64,000 nucleotides of DNA from Pyrenochaeta sp. MPI-SDFR-AT-0127 (GCA_020747015.1 JAGTJM010000042.1:1-64000), one strand, 5' to 3'; shown: positions 9,714 to 22,324, numbered from the stretch's first letter. The notes: generated by a model from the sequence alone, not told the origin. A program made the numbers and translations.

Positions 9714-12700
9714 TCTTGCGAACTCGGGAGCAAGCGAGGCTCCGAATGCGTTAACAATGTTGATTATTGGTCCGTGGGTACCAAAGGCATAGGATAATAC
9801 AGTGCTATATAGATGAAGTGGATTTGACCCCTCAAACCCGTTCTCCTACCATCCGCAGCGAGGCGGTTATAGTCCTTCCCTAGACCAGTTAATGTCGCAA
9901 GATCCATGCTTGTAACCGAGCGGTAGCGACAAACCTTGATACCTCCACGAAACCCTTCAACTAGCCTTCATGGTGACATCGTGGCGTCCCGGGCAGCACC
10001 CACTTCGTGTAAATCGACCTGCTTGTGCCGTAAGAAGGAACTCCTCATAGGTGGTCTTGACGAAAACAACCTCTCATTGGATATTCTCGCTCGCTTTTTC
10101 TAGGGGAAACAAGCTCGAGGTGTCTGTGAAGGCATCCTTGCGCGCACCCTGCAGCCACATTAGCACCAGGGGCGTGCTTGGCAGACTACTCCTGCAGCAC
10201 TGTCGCTAGATGCAGCTTGTCATTGCTCAGATTGCGGAGGATCCTCGAGACGCAAGTGGCAATCGGTTAAATTGCGTGCTTCACCACGTTGATGCTAACC
10301 GGTCGTTGTCCCGGTCATTCGGAAACAGGGAACACCTGCAGACCCAGATCTGCTTCAGCTGGAAAGCCATGTGGATTGAAGTCATCACTATGGTAATTTG
10401 CTTGACGTTTCTAGTATTTGGCGACCACTCACCCGGCTGCACTTTCAGATCAATCGTAGAACGATAAGTTTTCATATATGCTTCATTCTTGTAGCCGGCG
10501 ATTCCTGACGTGGATTCGCGTCACAAAGGCAATCCATTCCGATGGGCCATTCGCATAAAGGACGATCTCACAATCAAGCAACAATCTTGGTCCGCCCACC
10601 TTGTGCGCTCTGCACTCGCTGGTACCAAGCCACAAAAGTGTTGATGGGCTTCAGAAGCGTTCCGGGTAGGGACGATTGGAATGGCATTGCTCTTCTGCAG
10701 AGACGACCGAATCAAATCAATAGGCCGCGGAAGCACAGTTCCGATTGTTGAGAGCGGGAGAGGACGCCTTACAATCATGGTTTGGCCATCGCTATCGCAT
10801 TCGGGAGCGCTGGGGTCACTACAGTATCGACGCAAGCCACCAACGCCACAGCTCGTGTCCTGGGTCGCATAGCACCGCTTTGGAGAGGAATGCTTGATGG
10901 TGATAGGTGACACATCGTGTCGGCTAGAAAGTTCAGCGGCCACAGATGGAGCCACGGTGTCGCCCTTGTAGGTTGGAGTTGAAAGAAGGCTCGGGCTCGG
11001 TCCTTCCACGGTCAGGCCAACCCCGCAAAGAGATCCCTGTCTTTCTTCCGAGTAACCACACACACAACGTGGCCGGGCTTTGACTGCAGTCATTCTCCTC
11101 CTGCGCCTTTGGTTCACATCTCGAGGCCCATTAGACCTCAAGTTTGGGTCAGATCGATTTCCTGCATCTCCACGAGTTGCTTCGCTTGCCGTTTTCGAGG
11201 CTGTGATTACCTGCAGTGGTAGATCTCAGCCTTCACTTCCAATCCCCAAGCTATTCCATGCACCACAGAAGACGCAGAGTTTCCCTTGCTGATCAGTGCT
11301 ATCAGCCACCCAAGAGCAATCTGGAGCTCATGCGTTGATCCGAATACGTAACTGACTTAGTTTCTACAACTGCTATTCTGCGGGAACGTTCTCAATGCTT
11401 AGTTCATGTCCATGATTTGCAACCCAGGCACTGTTTGCTCTGTACCCATTGTGCCATCTAAGGGCAATGTCTGTCTTAGATCTCAAGCCAACAGCTACCC
11501 TAGTACTACCATCGGCCACCTGCATTCGCGGCAATCCATCCGGAGCCCCGTTGCATCTCACGCCTTGCAATCCCTGAACGTATTGGTTCTTGTGCTTGCT
11601 GGCTAGTTACGTTTTAGCTCAGCCCTAAACTCTCACCATTCCACGAGGGCCGGGGGCATAGATCTGAGCATTGTCTTTGCTAGATATTGGGCGAGTCAGT
11701 GACCCGTCCAGCCGATGCTAGCCCTCGACTCCCGCTTTACTTGCTTCTTTGAAGTTAAATAAACATCCTCGTGCCTCAATGCTGACGGACGGTGTAGCGA
11801 GGATATAACACGCATATTTCCTTTCATTTATCGCACATGATGTTGTCTGTGCGTATACTGATTTCCAGTCGTGCAGCTCCACCCCCTTGTATGGCAGTGG
11901 AAGGCCTAATGTCACAGCCCGGCAGCCCATTCTCTGACATAACACAGGGGCACAAACCCGGAAACCAGGTCGAGGGTTGCTTCAGTGGTCCTACTTAAGA
12001 CATTAATTACTATCGAAATTCGTCTTAACCAAATCATCAATGACTAAGAATGGAACATTTGCTGGGAAGGGGTCGGCATTGCCTTTCCATATAAGGATCG
12101 TAATGTTTACGCTGTAAGCACAGCACAATATGGTATCAACTTGAGCTGTGATGGAGATTTCTCTAAGCTCTGCGTGATGAGAGAGCCGTTCCGCCACACG
12201 GTGCAAACACAAGGTTCGCACTAGAACGAACGCTGGCAGCTTCTTCGTTCGAGCACAAAAGCACAATCTGACCCGGCGCTAACCCTCCAGTTTAAAAGAC
12301 TGCGCATAGTGATGTCACGGGGCTCTAGCATCTTCGCGTGTGTCTTAGCATGCATTTGATGTTATCCAAAGCCCAAACTCTAATTTCAAGTTCACGTAAT
12401 TTGACGAGCATCACGACGGCACGACCGAAGACGCAAACTTACTTGCTGTTTACTAGAACACAGAGACAGCTAGAGCCCTTCTACATCATGATAATCTGAG
12501 AGAAATGCCAAGGACATCAACAACATTGAATGAAACCAGTCCTGGCGAGATGGCGCCATCACACCTTCTCGCATTCACGAGTTTCTCCCACGCAAAACGG
12601 GTTGGTCTTTATTGCGCACAATGCCCTTTTCAACAAAGCCATTGCGCAGTCGTAAGCGCTACAATAGGCTGGTTACACGAAGGCGGCTTCTTCCTCAACT

Positions 12701-13146
12701 CTCACTTCAACCCAGAGCCTCAGTACGCATTCAGCGAATGTTGTGCTAGAATCTCGCTTCAAGACCCTTCTACAGGCATATTTTTGGTCCATGACGAGAT
12801 GGGGGGTTTAAATATTCGAGTAATGAAGCCCTTTCAAGAGTTAAAAGAATTTCGCACTCACAAACAGCTGCGTGCATAGTCTAGTCACGGCAATACGCCT
12901 CGATGAATACCACAGAACACCAATGGTACTTTAGGGCTGACGATAGTACTTCCTCGATAATAAAATTTTGTGTGTCGGCCAAATTTTAGATTAAGAGACT
13001 CATATCTGATTGATACCCGGAATTCGCAACCGTATTTTCCAAACCAATGTGTGGTATTGCTTGTTCCAAATCCCGCGATTGTTTTACCACTCGGGCAAAT
13101 TGGCACCCTATCCACGTTTCTGAATTCTCACAAGAGTCTTCGCAAC
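9714..13146. other. Gene-poor region with only small unconvincing ORFs
   Basis: About 3.4 kb with no gene I can support. The longest frame is 206 aa on the minus strand (10521-11141), rich in Arg, Ser and Cys and matching no family I know; a 124 aa frame lies at 12505-12879 (+). No terminal repeats, transposase or reverse transcriptase motifs are seen, so decayed coding sequence or dispensable accessory DNA are both possible. One CGG-N8-CCG palindrome at 10300-10313 looks like a chance hit. Confidence 0.45.
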
Positions 13147-13587
13147 TCAGCAGCCGCACTTTAGTTCGCTCGGAATGTCCGTGTGCGGCGGGACCCAAGC
13201 AGCCAGGCTTCCGGTCCCAAGGCTGCGAGTGAAGCCACCGCAGGCCTGGAGATCGGTCTTAACAGGGCAATCAGCGGAGCCATTGGGGAGGTTTTTGGCA
13301 TGGCAGCAGAGATTGTTGACGCATTTAGCACCAGGGTTGCAGCCTGCATCGACGTTGCATTCGTAGACTATTATTCGATGTGAGCTATCTTATCTAGTAT
13401 GAAGGGTGGTAGTATAGGTTTAGATGATCTTACAGACTGGCACAGCGCAATCATCGCATTTCCACGTGGTAATGGCACAGTTGTTATTGTTGTATGTGTA
13501 TGCGCAATACTTGTTGACGTTACACTGTGCAGCAACAAGATCGGTACCTACGCATAGGGCGAGAATACTGAAAGCACAGTACTTCAT
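13147..13587 (-). CDS. Small secreted cysteine-rich protein (effector candidate)
   Basis: Two exons, 13434-13587 and 13147-13367, separated by a 66 nt intron (GTAAGA...AATAG), encode 124 aa. A hydrophobic signal peptide of about 20 residues (MKYCAFSILALCVGTDLVAA) is followed by a mature chain of about 103 residues with 14 cysteines, an even number that suggests up to seven disulfides, and it ends in CGC. Paired motifs such as KCDDC, CNVDAGCNPGAKC and LCCHAK are visible, but I cannot assign a family. A TATAAAA box lies on the minus strand at 13669-13675, about 85 bp before the ATG, and supports a real gene. Both exons fall below common ORF cut-offs. Such proteins are often apoplastic effectors or antimicrobial peptides; that role is an inference. 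Confidence 0.75.
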
Positions 13588-14669
13588 ATTCGTGGTTCGA
13601 AGTTTAAGATTTGATGTCTGATTTTTGTCGGAGTTGAATAGAAGTGCTTGGATGAGTCAATCAGCGTCTTTTATAGATACAGGTAAAGAGATTTCGGACT
13701 CCGTGTATGCTGTGGCACTCTACTTGTCTAACAGTGTTCTACGTTACTAGCTTACTATTTTGACCGAGTTTGCACGTCTTGAAAATCTCTGATGACTGAG
13801 GTCTATTCTCAGACCGCCACTTTATGTATCGAACATGGCACGAGGAGTTGTTGGGTAACAATAATCCTTGGCTGGGACCTGATTTTCAGGATATTATGTA
13901 AGATGCGCTCAGTATTCTTACATATGGGAAATATTGTAGGTGGGTCCTTGAGGTCGTCTCCTAGCAGAGCTTTGTGATTCTGAAATGTAGAGCAAAGAAG
14001 CGCGCCAATCGTGTCTGACTGATACAGTGTAACCAATTCACCGAGTATTCGGGAAGCATGCGGCCAATTCTAAGCAAGGTCTTTGTCACCGAATTCCACA
14101 ATCAATAGCTCATTTCACACCATAAATTTAATGAAACATTGCAGAGACCCCAGCGCCAATGGAATTAGAAAAAGATGTTGGAATGCACATAACTTAGTAA
14201 AGTGAGCACTGGAATGCATACACACATGTATTCAAGGGTACAAAGTACATTTATAGAGTCAATACTAATGTGGCGCATTTCTAGAAAGCCATGCATAAAT
14301 ATTCCTGTATTGAGACCGCCGGACGATTAGTAGAACGAAAACCTTTGGTGATGATATAAGATGTTTTACATTATTGATGTCAGGCTGCAAAAAGTGTCCA
14401 TGCTGCCATGTACAAACCAAGCGCAATGAAACTATACTAGCTTATGTTAGCAATCTAGCTACGGGTCACTACCTATGTACAGATTTTTAGTCTTGCCACT
14501 GTGCAGGTGTACTCCAGGTACATCGCAGTCTAAGTGTCGTCGACTATGTTGACCTCTCCAAGAACTTCAGTGGTAGGTTATGCTATGAATGAGTCTTTGT
14601 GTATGGTAAAGTTGTACACTCGTAGGTTTTTTTCGTGATTTATTTATAGACTGTGCAACATTCCAACCT
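13588..14669. other. AT-rich intergenic region
   Basis: About 1.1 kb between the cysteine-rich gene and the JmjC-like gene. Apart from the TATA box above I see no gene or repeat; the short frames are unconvincing. Confidence 0.5.
13669..13675 (-). promoter_or_regulatory. TATA box of the cysteine-rich protein gene
   Basis: TATAAAA on the minus strand, about 85 bp upstream of the ATG at 13587, within the normal range for a strongly induced fungal secreted-protein gene. Confidence 0.55.
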
Positions 14670-16158
14670 TTAGGAGCTCCAGTGCGCAGTCACAAAATGC
14701 TGGGCCAGAATCTGGCTCGAGGAGCCTTCTCCAGGCATACAGTCAATCCACAAATGGCAAAGACGGCACTCGGCTTTTTTCTTGCGCTTCTTCTCCAGGA
14801 ACTCGATCCATGCCTGTTGAAAGATTTGCTGAACGCGCTCTTTCTGCGCTTGGTCCTCGATAGCCGCGCAAAGGTCAGCGACTTTTTCTTTTAGGCTTCG
14901 CACTTTTATGTCTTTCCAACCGCTGTCCGCCAAGTTTCCACATAGTGTAGACGGTACCAAAGCCCAGCCTTGGATGTCAACCATGGGGGTGTCGCTTTCC
15001 GTATTCTCCTCAGAGGGATCGTCTTGTGTGTTGCTCATCCAAGCACGGCAAAGCTCGCTAATGACTCGGTCAGCCTTGAAGTGATCAAACGAGTTTTGCA
15101 ATATCGCCTTCAGGTGATTCGCGAATTCGGTGGCGTACCTTACGTGCTGGGCCTGCTCCTGCGCTTTCATGTTCCAAAGACGATTCACTGCGGGCCAGAG
15201 ATCCATATTCCTTACTCGGTTCATGAAATCTGAAGCGGTGGCTATAAAGCAACTACACGATGTTGACGTCTCGTTGCAGAATGCCATAATTGACCAAAAC
15301 GGTGGAATCGTGATGGTCTCCCCAGGTTTTTTGAATAATGGCGATACCATGCTGCAATATCTTCAGAAAATGTAATGACACTTGTATTGAGTCCTTGGTT
15401 TGCATGTCTTCGTATGCCTGGCGTAGAATGGTCAAGTTCCCATGCAGTGGTGGAAAAGCCAGCCACACTTTGCTGCCAACGAGGAGGGTTGAGAGGAAAT
15501 AATGCTCATAGTACTCCAATTCGAACACTTCGTTGGCTGGAGCGATGGTAACTTGAAAATTAGACTGGCCAAGGAATCCATCCGTGTGCCAATTGGGCGA
15601 CGAGGATCGAAGTAGGTCGAGCGTGGGAGACTGCATGTGAATGATAGCACCTGGCTCACAATATACTGAATTACCAATGTTATTTAACAATTTCACAGCG
15701 GCATGGGTGTCCTGCTCTGGTGATCCACGAGACGGAGCGAAGCGGAAGGAGTTCTGGTCTTCCATGTCGTAAGTAACAATGCTCTGGATTTGAGCTACAG
15801 GTGGAACGGATGCGAAAGGAAATTGCTCCATGCCAGCGAGAATCGGAGAATCCCATTCGCTAGGTTTGAAAATTCCTATTCTTTCTTTTCGCAATTCTTT
15901 TAGCGCACTCTCATCCAGAGAATGAATATGTCCACCCAAGGCCAAATTGAAGATAGACTGGGCACAAGGGTTCTCGCACTTCTCAATCTCGAACATGACG
16001 TCAACGAGGTCTTGGTTATGGAGTCTCAGAAGAGATGTAGAAATGGGCGCACGCTCGTGTTGCGGCAGTTGTGATTCCACGGCTGTGAATCCAGAACCAG
16101 TTACAGGTGAGACTAATTTACTGACATGTTCTCGTGATACACCCCGAGTGGTGACCAT
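14670..16158 (-). pseudogene. JmjC-like protein gene with a +1 frameshift in an A6 run
   Basis: Two overlapping minus-strand frames make one protein of about 500 aa. Frame 1 (15253-16158) carries the JmjC iron site WHTDG (His191, Asp193) and the strand LLVGSKVWLAFPP. Frame 2 (to 14670) carries GETITIPPFW, the following JmjC strand, and a C-terminal C-x2-C ... H-x4-H zinc-finger-like end (CRLC ... HFVTAH). The break is at an A6 run on the coding strand (15327-15332). With five A's the frames would join exactly at QKPGETI, the usual JmjC wording, and no intron of normal length can bridge the gap. It is either a young pseudogene or a one-base sequencing error. The position where the distal iron-binding His is expected (PPGWWH in relatives) reads PPFWS, so the protein may be catalytically dead in any case. 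Confidence 0.7.
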
Positions 16159-17051
16159 TATAGCGATTGAGGTTGGTAATTGCAGTGAGGTCGTAGTCCT
16201 TCAAGGACTGAAGTTGAATTGCTGCTACGATTCTGCGTTCGAATGATTGGCGAAAGATGTGATGAGGCAAGAAATGAGTTGTACCTTTTGGAGTCTAAGG
16301 AGCTTACGGGAAAGCAATTTAAAAGGCAAGACTCGTGATGCATTGTGCTAGTACACCGCATGATTCGATGCAAGTGTGAAAGGACTCGGTCGGCATTTCC
16401 ACAATGTTATTGCTGCAACTGCAGTGCGATGGGTTTATCTCAGTTCGACTATAAGTATTAAATAGCACTGTACGAGAATTACGTCTGCACTCGAGAAGCA
16501 TTGTCGGTGTTTTGGGTGATAGTCCATCGCTAATCCAGAACGGCTCGCCAACGCGCACAAGAGCAAGTAGTGTATCCTGATTAATCGGGTCACCCTTCTC
16601 GCTGACACTGCGTAAGACTTGAAAATACATATTTAGCGGTCATTCTTCTCGCCTATTGTCAATGGGATTTTGATAGCTTTGAAGCATTCGCACCATTCGA
16701 GAGTAGGAGCACGAGGCAAGATGAAGAGTTGAAAAGACGGCAGATTATTGCATTATAACAGTCTATGGAGGGACACACTTGACCAAGAAATATAAACAAA
16801 AATCCGCCAGTATAATCTTCGCAGCGGGTTAAATCTCGTTGTACTGAGCTCCAGGTCTTATCCGTTGTGTGTGGGAGCCAGTGAGGCGAGCCAAGGCGAC
16901 AGATTGGAGTGGAAGACGCACAGCCACAGTGGCTCAATGCCAAGGTCGGCCCTAGCGGCGAGTCCGCACACAAGCTCGCGACTTCTTCAATATTCACCGA
17001 ACGACGACAACCCACGACTAACAACACAGGTATTGCGCCAACACCGCCAAC
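16159..17051. other. Divergent promoter region of JmjC-like gene and eL24
   Basis: About 890 bp. It must include the promoter and 5' leader of eL24. A 103 aa minus-strand frame at 16319-16630 has fairly protein-like wording (FQVLRSVSEKGDPINQ...) but matches no family I recognise and is left unannotated. Confidence 0.5.
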
Positions 17052-17866
17052 ATGCGTACCTACGACGATTCCTTCAGCGGTCAGAAGATCTACCCGGGCA
17101 AGGTGCGTTTCACCGTCTCTCCACGTCACGATGTCCACCATATATCAAAATTACATTCCCATGTCATGGCGACACACCGTGGACGGACATTTTGGCAACA
17201 GTGCAATCATAGAAATAGTCGCTGACAAGATACACAGGGCAAGCTTTACATCCGTGGCGACAGCAAGATCTTCCGCTTCCAGAATGGCAAGACCGAGTCC
17301 CTTTTCCTCCAGCGCAAGAACCCTCGCAAGATCTCCTGGACAACCCTCTACCGAAGGATGCACAAGAAGGGTATCTCTGAGGTCAGTAATTGCAATTGCA
17401 CACTTGTTCTTCTGAGAGAACGTTTGTGGAAGGCACAGGCTATGACATCAGGTCAACCTACGAGGAACCAATGGAGCGGACCTTGAGTGAAGCCTTTGGT
17501 GCCTTTCTCACGTTCCATCAACGCCATACATCCACATCATTCGGTAGAGGATCAATGCTGACCACCTTCATACAACAGGAGATAGCCAAGAAGCGAACTC
17601 GCCGCACAGTCAAGCACCAGCGTGCCATCGTCGGTGCCTCGCTCGACGTAATCAAGGAGCGCCGCACTCAGCGCCCCGAGGCCCGCGCTGCCGCTCGCAG
17701 CGCCGCAATCAAGGAGGGCAAGGAGGCGAAGGCCGCCGCTGAGTCGAAGAAGAAGGCTGAGAAGGCAAAGAGCGCATCCAGCGCCGCACGAGGCCAGGCC
17801 GGCAAGATCCAGAGCAAGCAGGGTGCCAAGGGCTCAGCACCAAAGGTTCAGGCAAGGACTCGTTAA
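17052..17866 (+). CDS. RPL24: 60S ribosomal protein eL24 (RPL24)
   Basis: Three exons (17052-17102, 17238-17381, 17579-17866) encode 160 aa. The protein begins MRTYDDSFSGQKIYPGKGKL and continues with FRFQNGKTESLFLQRKNPRKISWTTLYRR, the highly conserved eL24 core that sits at the 60S-40S interface, then a long basic Ala/Lys/Glu-rich helix typical of fungal eL24. Introns of 135 and 197 nt interrupt the early part, as is common for fungal ribosomal protein genes; both have clear GT/AG ends, and intron 2 has a GCTGAC branch site. Codon use in exon 3 is strongly biased to C-ending codons, as expected for high expression. Confidence 0.97.
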
Positions 17867-20268
17867 GTGGATGGCTGTGCATGGTTGGGGTTCTGACGGT
17901 TTTTCGGGTGACTCGGTGTTCCTTTACTATCTCTGAACTTCTCCGATAACTGCGGGAAGACGGAATGAATGGAATGGCATCATGGCTTACATCTTTCTGA
18001 ACCGATGTGCCGGACGGTGTCCATCTTAGGGTCTGGCGCCATAGGGCAAATGCAATACCATGTCCTCACGACTATTATGGCGCTCTCTTGAGCGTACACT
18101 GCAAATGAGCAACCTAATACGTCACCCCACTGCAGGTCAAGCATAGATGCAAACAGCAGTAGTTGACAACTCGCTTCGATCGATCCGACATCAAATGCAC
18201 CATCACCCACCCTTCAAGTGTTACATGCGCCAGGACACTGCATCTTTTGAAACTCGTTGCATATTAGCTACATGAATGTTCAGATTGGAGGATGTGTCTA
18301 CGTACAGTAGAAGATTACCAGAACTGACCTGTCCCTTGCGCTGCTTTTCATTGGTATATATATCTCTTGTGAACATATAACAACTCTCGACAACTCATGG
18401 TACAGAACTTCGTTGTCACCCCTATAGAGCATCTTTCTCCTGCTACTTGCATCTTCCACTGCTCCTCTAAGGAGAATATCGCCCCCGACTCATACTCGCG
18501 CCCGGTTTTTTGGCCAACGATACCACATCTGTATATGGTTCCCAATCACATCTCTGGGTTCGGCGCCATCGCAAGTTTCATAACGAGGATACTGTTGCTA
18601 TGCTAGGCATGACCGTTGTGTAACAGTATCAGGCTGTGGTACCTCAGTAAAGGCATCACGCCACCGCGCTTGTGTGTACAGCATGTTTCCCAAAATGTTG
18701 ATCACAACTCTGTTTGCAGCGACTGCATTGGGAGTTGAAGAGTTATTAGGCTTGAATCTGTAGGTACCAATTGGAAGTGCGTCAATACCACAGCTCAATT
18801 CTAGCAGGTTTGTAAACCTAAGAAACCTTCTGGAGCTTTTTCGAACCACAAAGTTTACATGGTAAATAGGATTTGCAATTATGGAACACTAACACCAATC
18901 CAGGTAGTGGCGAATGCTTCTTTTGCAACAGGAGCACACAATGGCTGCGCGGCGAACATAGGTGGAAGCGAAAAACCTCGTCTCCATCCACATAATCTAT
19001 ACAAAATAAGACAGGGAGTGTAATGGTAAACTAAGTATAGGATGTTGTTACGCCAGCTAGAATTGTATGGTTCTCATTGGCAGCCATGCATGGTGCCCCC
19101 CATCAACTACCTAGTTTGCGGCAACAACATGTGCACAAGTATATGTAATCTTCATTCTCCCTCCCTCCCAACATTCACTAATACTATGCCCTAGACAGCA
19201 ACTCCACCGGCTGCGCCGACCGACCAAGAATGGCCTGTGGCCAATAACAATGCTGCTGCGGCTTTTGGGTAGGTGGGCAAGAAGACTTGGAATATTGGGC
19301 GATCTGCTTGCGGCCGGACTGCTGTAAGTTGGACCAAACGAAACAACTTGAGGGTGTTAAGAGAGATACAATTGTTATGAGAAATAATCAATCGGATCAG
19401 TATGGTTGGGTCATTGCTGTGTCGATCTCAACCTCATCCATTCTAGGTGATCATTAACACTGTTAAGAGCCATCGATGAAACAGAACAACATTGAAGACG
19501 TCAGGAACGAGAAGTATCATCAGGAGAAGAACAATGTATATTCTATCACAGGTGAGGCGGATGATAACCATGTTATTCTCTATACAGTGTCAGTGAAGAC
19601 GTTGTCACATAGCAGCAAGGACGAATAAACACTGTTCCTACAAACAATCGCGCATGCACGGACTGATTTCTTCAGACATAGCAAAATTATTGTTTACATT
19701 CGTTCGGGACGAAGTCCGACAGGTGTCAAGGCTCAAAGAGATTACTTTACCCGATCTGTGTGGCGGGACTGTAGCCGGACCAAAGCTGGCGCTGTGGAGC
19801 TTATGCAAGTGACATATCATGGGCATGTACTCTACACACCTCTGGCTCGATAGTCGAGCCGATTGGCCATAATTAGATCAGTCACGTTACCCAATTTCGG
19901 AAGTGTCAAGAAGCACTGATCGATTACTTAAGACAGAAGATGTTCGCGCACGTGAGAGCGTGAAGCGTGGAACCTAATTAGGTGGACTATGTTCATAAGC
20001 TAGAGCACGTGGTAACGCGTCTGAACAGCATCACCGACGCATGTGTTACTTTTGCAGATCATTTGTATTTACGTTCGCGGCAAGTCTCTATAAACTCCAG
20101 TTACCTGCCCCAACTTTACGACCAGAAATGCCTTATGGAAAAAGACTCCAAAGTAATGAGCAAATTCTATATGCAACATGATCCCATCAAGGCACATACT
20201 TTTCATTAAACATAATCATAGACCACGCTAGATCAACCTGCCATTACAGCTCAGCTTTAGCCAAACGA
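17867..20268. other. Gene-free region between eL24 and the proline cluster
   Basis: About 2.4 kb with only scattered frames of 60-85 aa. One of them (18397-18606, +) has a TATATATA stretch about 45 bp upstream, but its product has no signal peptide or domain. No tRNA, repeat or transposon signature was found by eye. This stretch forms the left border of the catabolic cluster. Confidence 0.5.
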
Positions 20269-22061
20269 TTACTTGTTGGAAGGATATAGGTATTCGGAGA
20301 CGGGGAAGAATTCTTCCTTGATGAGACGGGGGCTGGTGAAGCGGAACATTGGGTTGGAGGAGCCGGCCTTGTCGTTTGTGCCACTTGCTCGGCTTCCACC
20401 GAAGCTTTGCTGGCCGATGAGGGCGGCGGTGGTCTTGCAGTCTGGTCATGGGTTAGCAGCTTGATCACATGATAATGCAGGGAGGACTTACTAATATAGA
20501 AATTGCCAGCGGAATAGCGGAGAGCATCTTCTGCCTCGCGAATCGCAGTGCGGGAGTTGGCGAAAACGGAGCCTGTCAGGGCAAAGTTGCCACCGGCTTG
20601 GTCGACCTTCTCCAGGATCTGGCTCCATTCTGCGTCGGGGTAGACGTGGATGGCAAGCACAGGACCGAAGATCTCGTAGTTAAAGAGCTTGTGATCAGGC
20701 GAGTCAGCCAGATAGACAGTTGGCTTCACGTAGTAGCCCTCAGAGTCATCGTAGGTACCGCCAACGAGGAGCTTGAGCGAAGAGTCGTTGTTGCTCTCAT
20801 CGATGACCTTCTTAATCTTGTCAAATGAGCGGCTGTGAATGACTGGACCCATGAATGCTGCAAGATCTTCGTGAGGATTGCCCTGGGTGATACCCTTGAC
20901 ATCTTGGACCAAGGCGTCAATGAACTCCTTTGATCGAGACTGTGGGAGGTAGAGGCGGGAAGTAGCAGAGCACTTCTGACCCTGGTACTCGAATGAGCCT
21001 CGAATGGTGTGCTTGACCGCGGAGGGAATATCGGCCGAGGGGTGAATGAGGGTGAAGTTCTTGCCGCTGGTTTCGCCGACCATACGAGGGAACTCGCGAT
21101 AAGTGTTGTTGCCAATGCCCTGGCCAATTCGAGCGCAGAGTGAGCGGAAAACGTCTGAAGAGCCAACGAAGTTGAGACCGGCAAAGTCACGGTGGTTGAA
21201 GACAACATCGTTGATCTCTTCCGGCTCGCCAGGTACAAACTGGATGACATCCGGAGGAAGACCAGCCTCCAGAAGAATCTTGTACACAATGGTGCTGGCG
21301 TAAATGTTCGAGGGGGATGGCTTCCAGAGAACCACATTACCCATGATGGCAGGTCCAGAAACCAAGTTTCCGCCAATAGCAGTGAAGTTGAAGGGTGACA
21401 CAGCGTAGACAAAGCCTTCTACGGGGCGGTAGTCGAGGCGAGACCACATGCCATCGGTGCCTCGCTCTGGTTGTTTCTCGAGGATTTCGGCTGCGTAATT
21501 GCAGTTCAGGCGGAAAAAGTCGGCCAATTCAGCAGCGGCATCTACCTCGCCCTGCCAGATGTTCTTGCCCTGGCCAAGCATGGTTGCAGCAATGAGCTCA
21601 TATCGGTATTTGGTGGCAACAAGCTCTGCGGCCTTGAGGAAAATGGCTGCTCGGTCGACAAAGGGCGTGTTCTCCCATGACTTTTTCGCCTTGAGGGCAG
21701 ATTCAATGGCGGTGGAGACCTGCTCCTTGGTGGCGAGCGGGTAGCTCGTGAAGGTGGTTTTGTTGTCTGCTGGCAATGGCTGGTCCCATGCCTTGGAGAC
21801 CTCTTGTGATTTGCCATTGAAGAGAATCTCGCTCTGGAGAGGGATCTGAGACTTCATGCGCTTCAGGGTAGCCTCCAGCTGTGTGCGTTCGGGCGAGCCC
21901 TTCTCGTATGTGGGGTTGGGTTCATTTCGAGCATCAGGTAACCTGAAGGGCACAGTAGCCTTTGTGCGAAGCTGAGGCTGGAGAAAGGCACATCGCTGCG
22001 CATTCACCAAAGGCCGCCGCACGCCTCGTTGGAGCTGTGTGAGTGTGCGAATGCCCGACAT
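20269..22061 (-). CDS. Delta-1-pyrroline-5-carboxylate dehydrogenase, mitochondrial
   Basis: Two exons (20492-22061 and 20269-20441; 50 nt intron) encode 580 aa. This ALDH4 enzyme oxidises P5C/glutamate semialdehyde to glutamate with NAD+; animal ALDH4A1 also converts 3-hydroxy-P5C to 4-hydroxyglutamate. Residues 1-40 form an Arg-rich, acid-free mitochondrial presequence. Visible motifs: AVSPFNFTAIGGNL, FVGSSDVF, the glutamate block GETSGKN (Glu330), the nucleophile block GQKCSA (Cys364), EIFGPVLA, and across the splice site NFYI|NCKTTAALIGQQSFGG. Without splicing the last 60 residues are wrong. It is divergent from the aldolase gene with a 412 bp shared promoter holding two CGG-N8-CCG palindromes. 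It corresponds to yeast PUT2 and Aspergillus prnC. Confidence 0.96.
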
Positions 22062-22179
22062 GTTTAGGTATGGAGGGGTATAGATGAGGGGTTGGAAACA
22101 GCTGGTGCAGAAGAGAACAGCTTCACAGCGCAGCGCCTGCTAAGTAGTCGCGTCGACCAACGTGGGGCCATGAGGCCCA

Positions 22180-22193
22180 CGGCTTCTGAACCG
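22180..22193. promoter_or_regulatory. CGG-N8-CCG palindrome 1 (putative Zn2Cys6 site)
   Basis: CGG CTTCTGAA CCG, in the P5CDH/aldolase promoter. Inverted CGG triplets at fixed spacing are the classic target of dimeric Zn2Cys6 activators. Confidence 0.5.
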
Positions 22194-22324
22194 ACCGCAA
22201 ACGCGTCATATGGTCCTTGGAGCGAGTGCAATAAACCGTGAACAGCCGCCGCAATGCAGCTTGCAGCGAGCCATGGGTCGCGGATGTGAGAGGGCGCTGC
22301 GAAGCCGGAGTTGGAGACGTGCAA

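Noticed and set aside
10300..10313. CGG-N8-CCG palindrome
   Set aside because: No adjacent gene; about one such hit per 4 kb is expected by chance.
10521..11141. 206 aa minus-strand ORF
   Set aside because: Arg/Ser/Cys-rich, no family wording, no splice partners, and small ORFs overlap it on the other strand; too weak to call a gene.
12505..12879. 124 aa plus-strand ORF
   Set aside because: No signal peptide, domain or promoter support.
16319..16630. 103 aa minus-strand ORF upstream of the JmjC-like gene
   Set aside because: Protein-like wording but no family, and no intron linking it to the JmjC frame.
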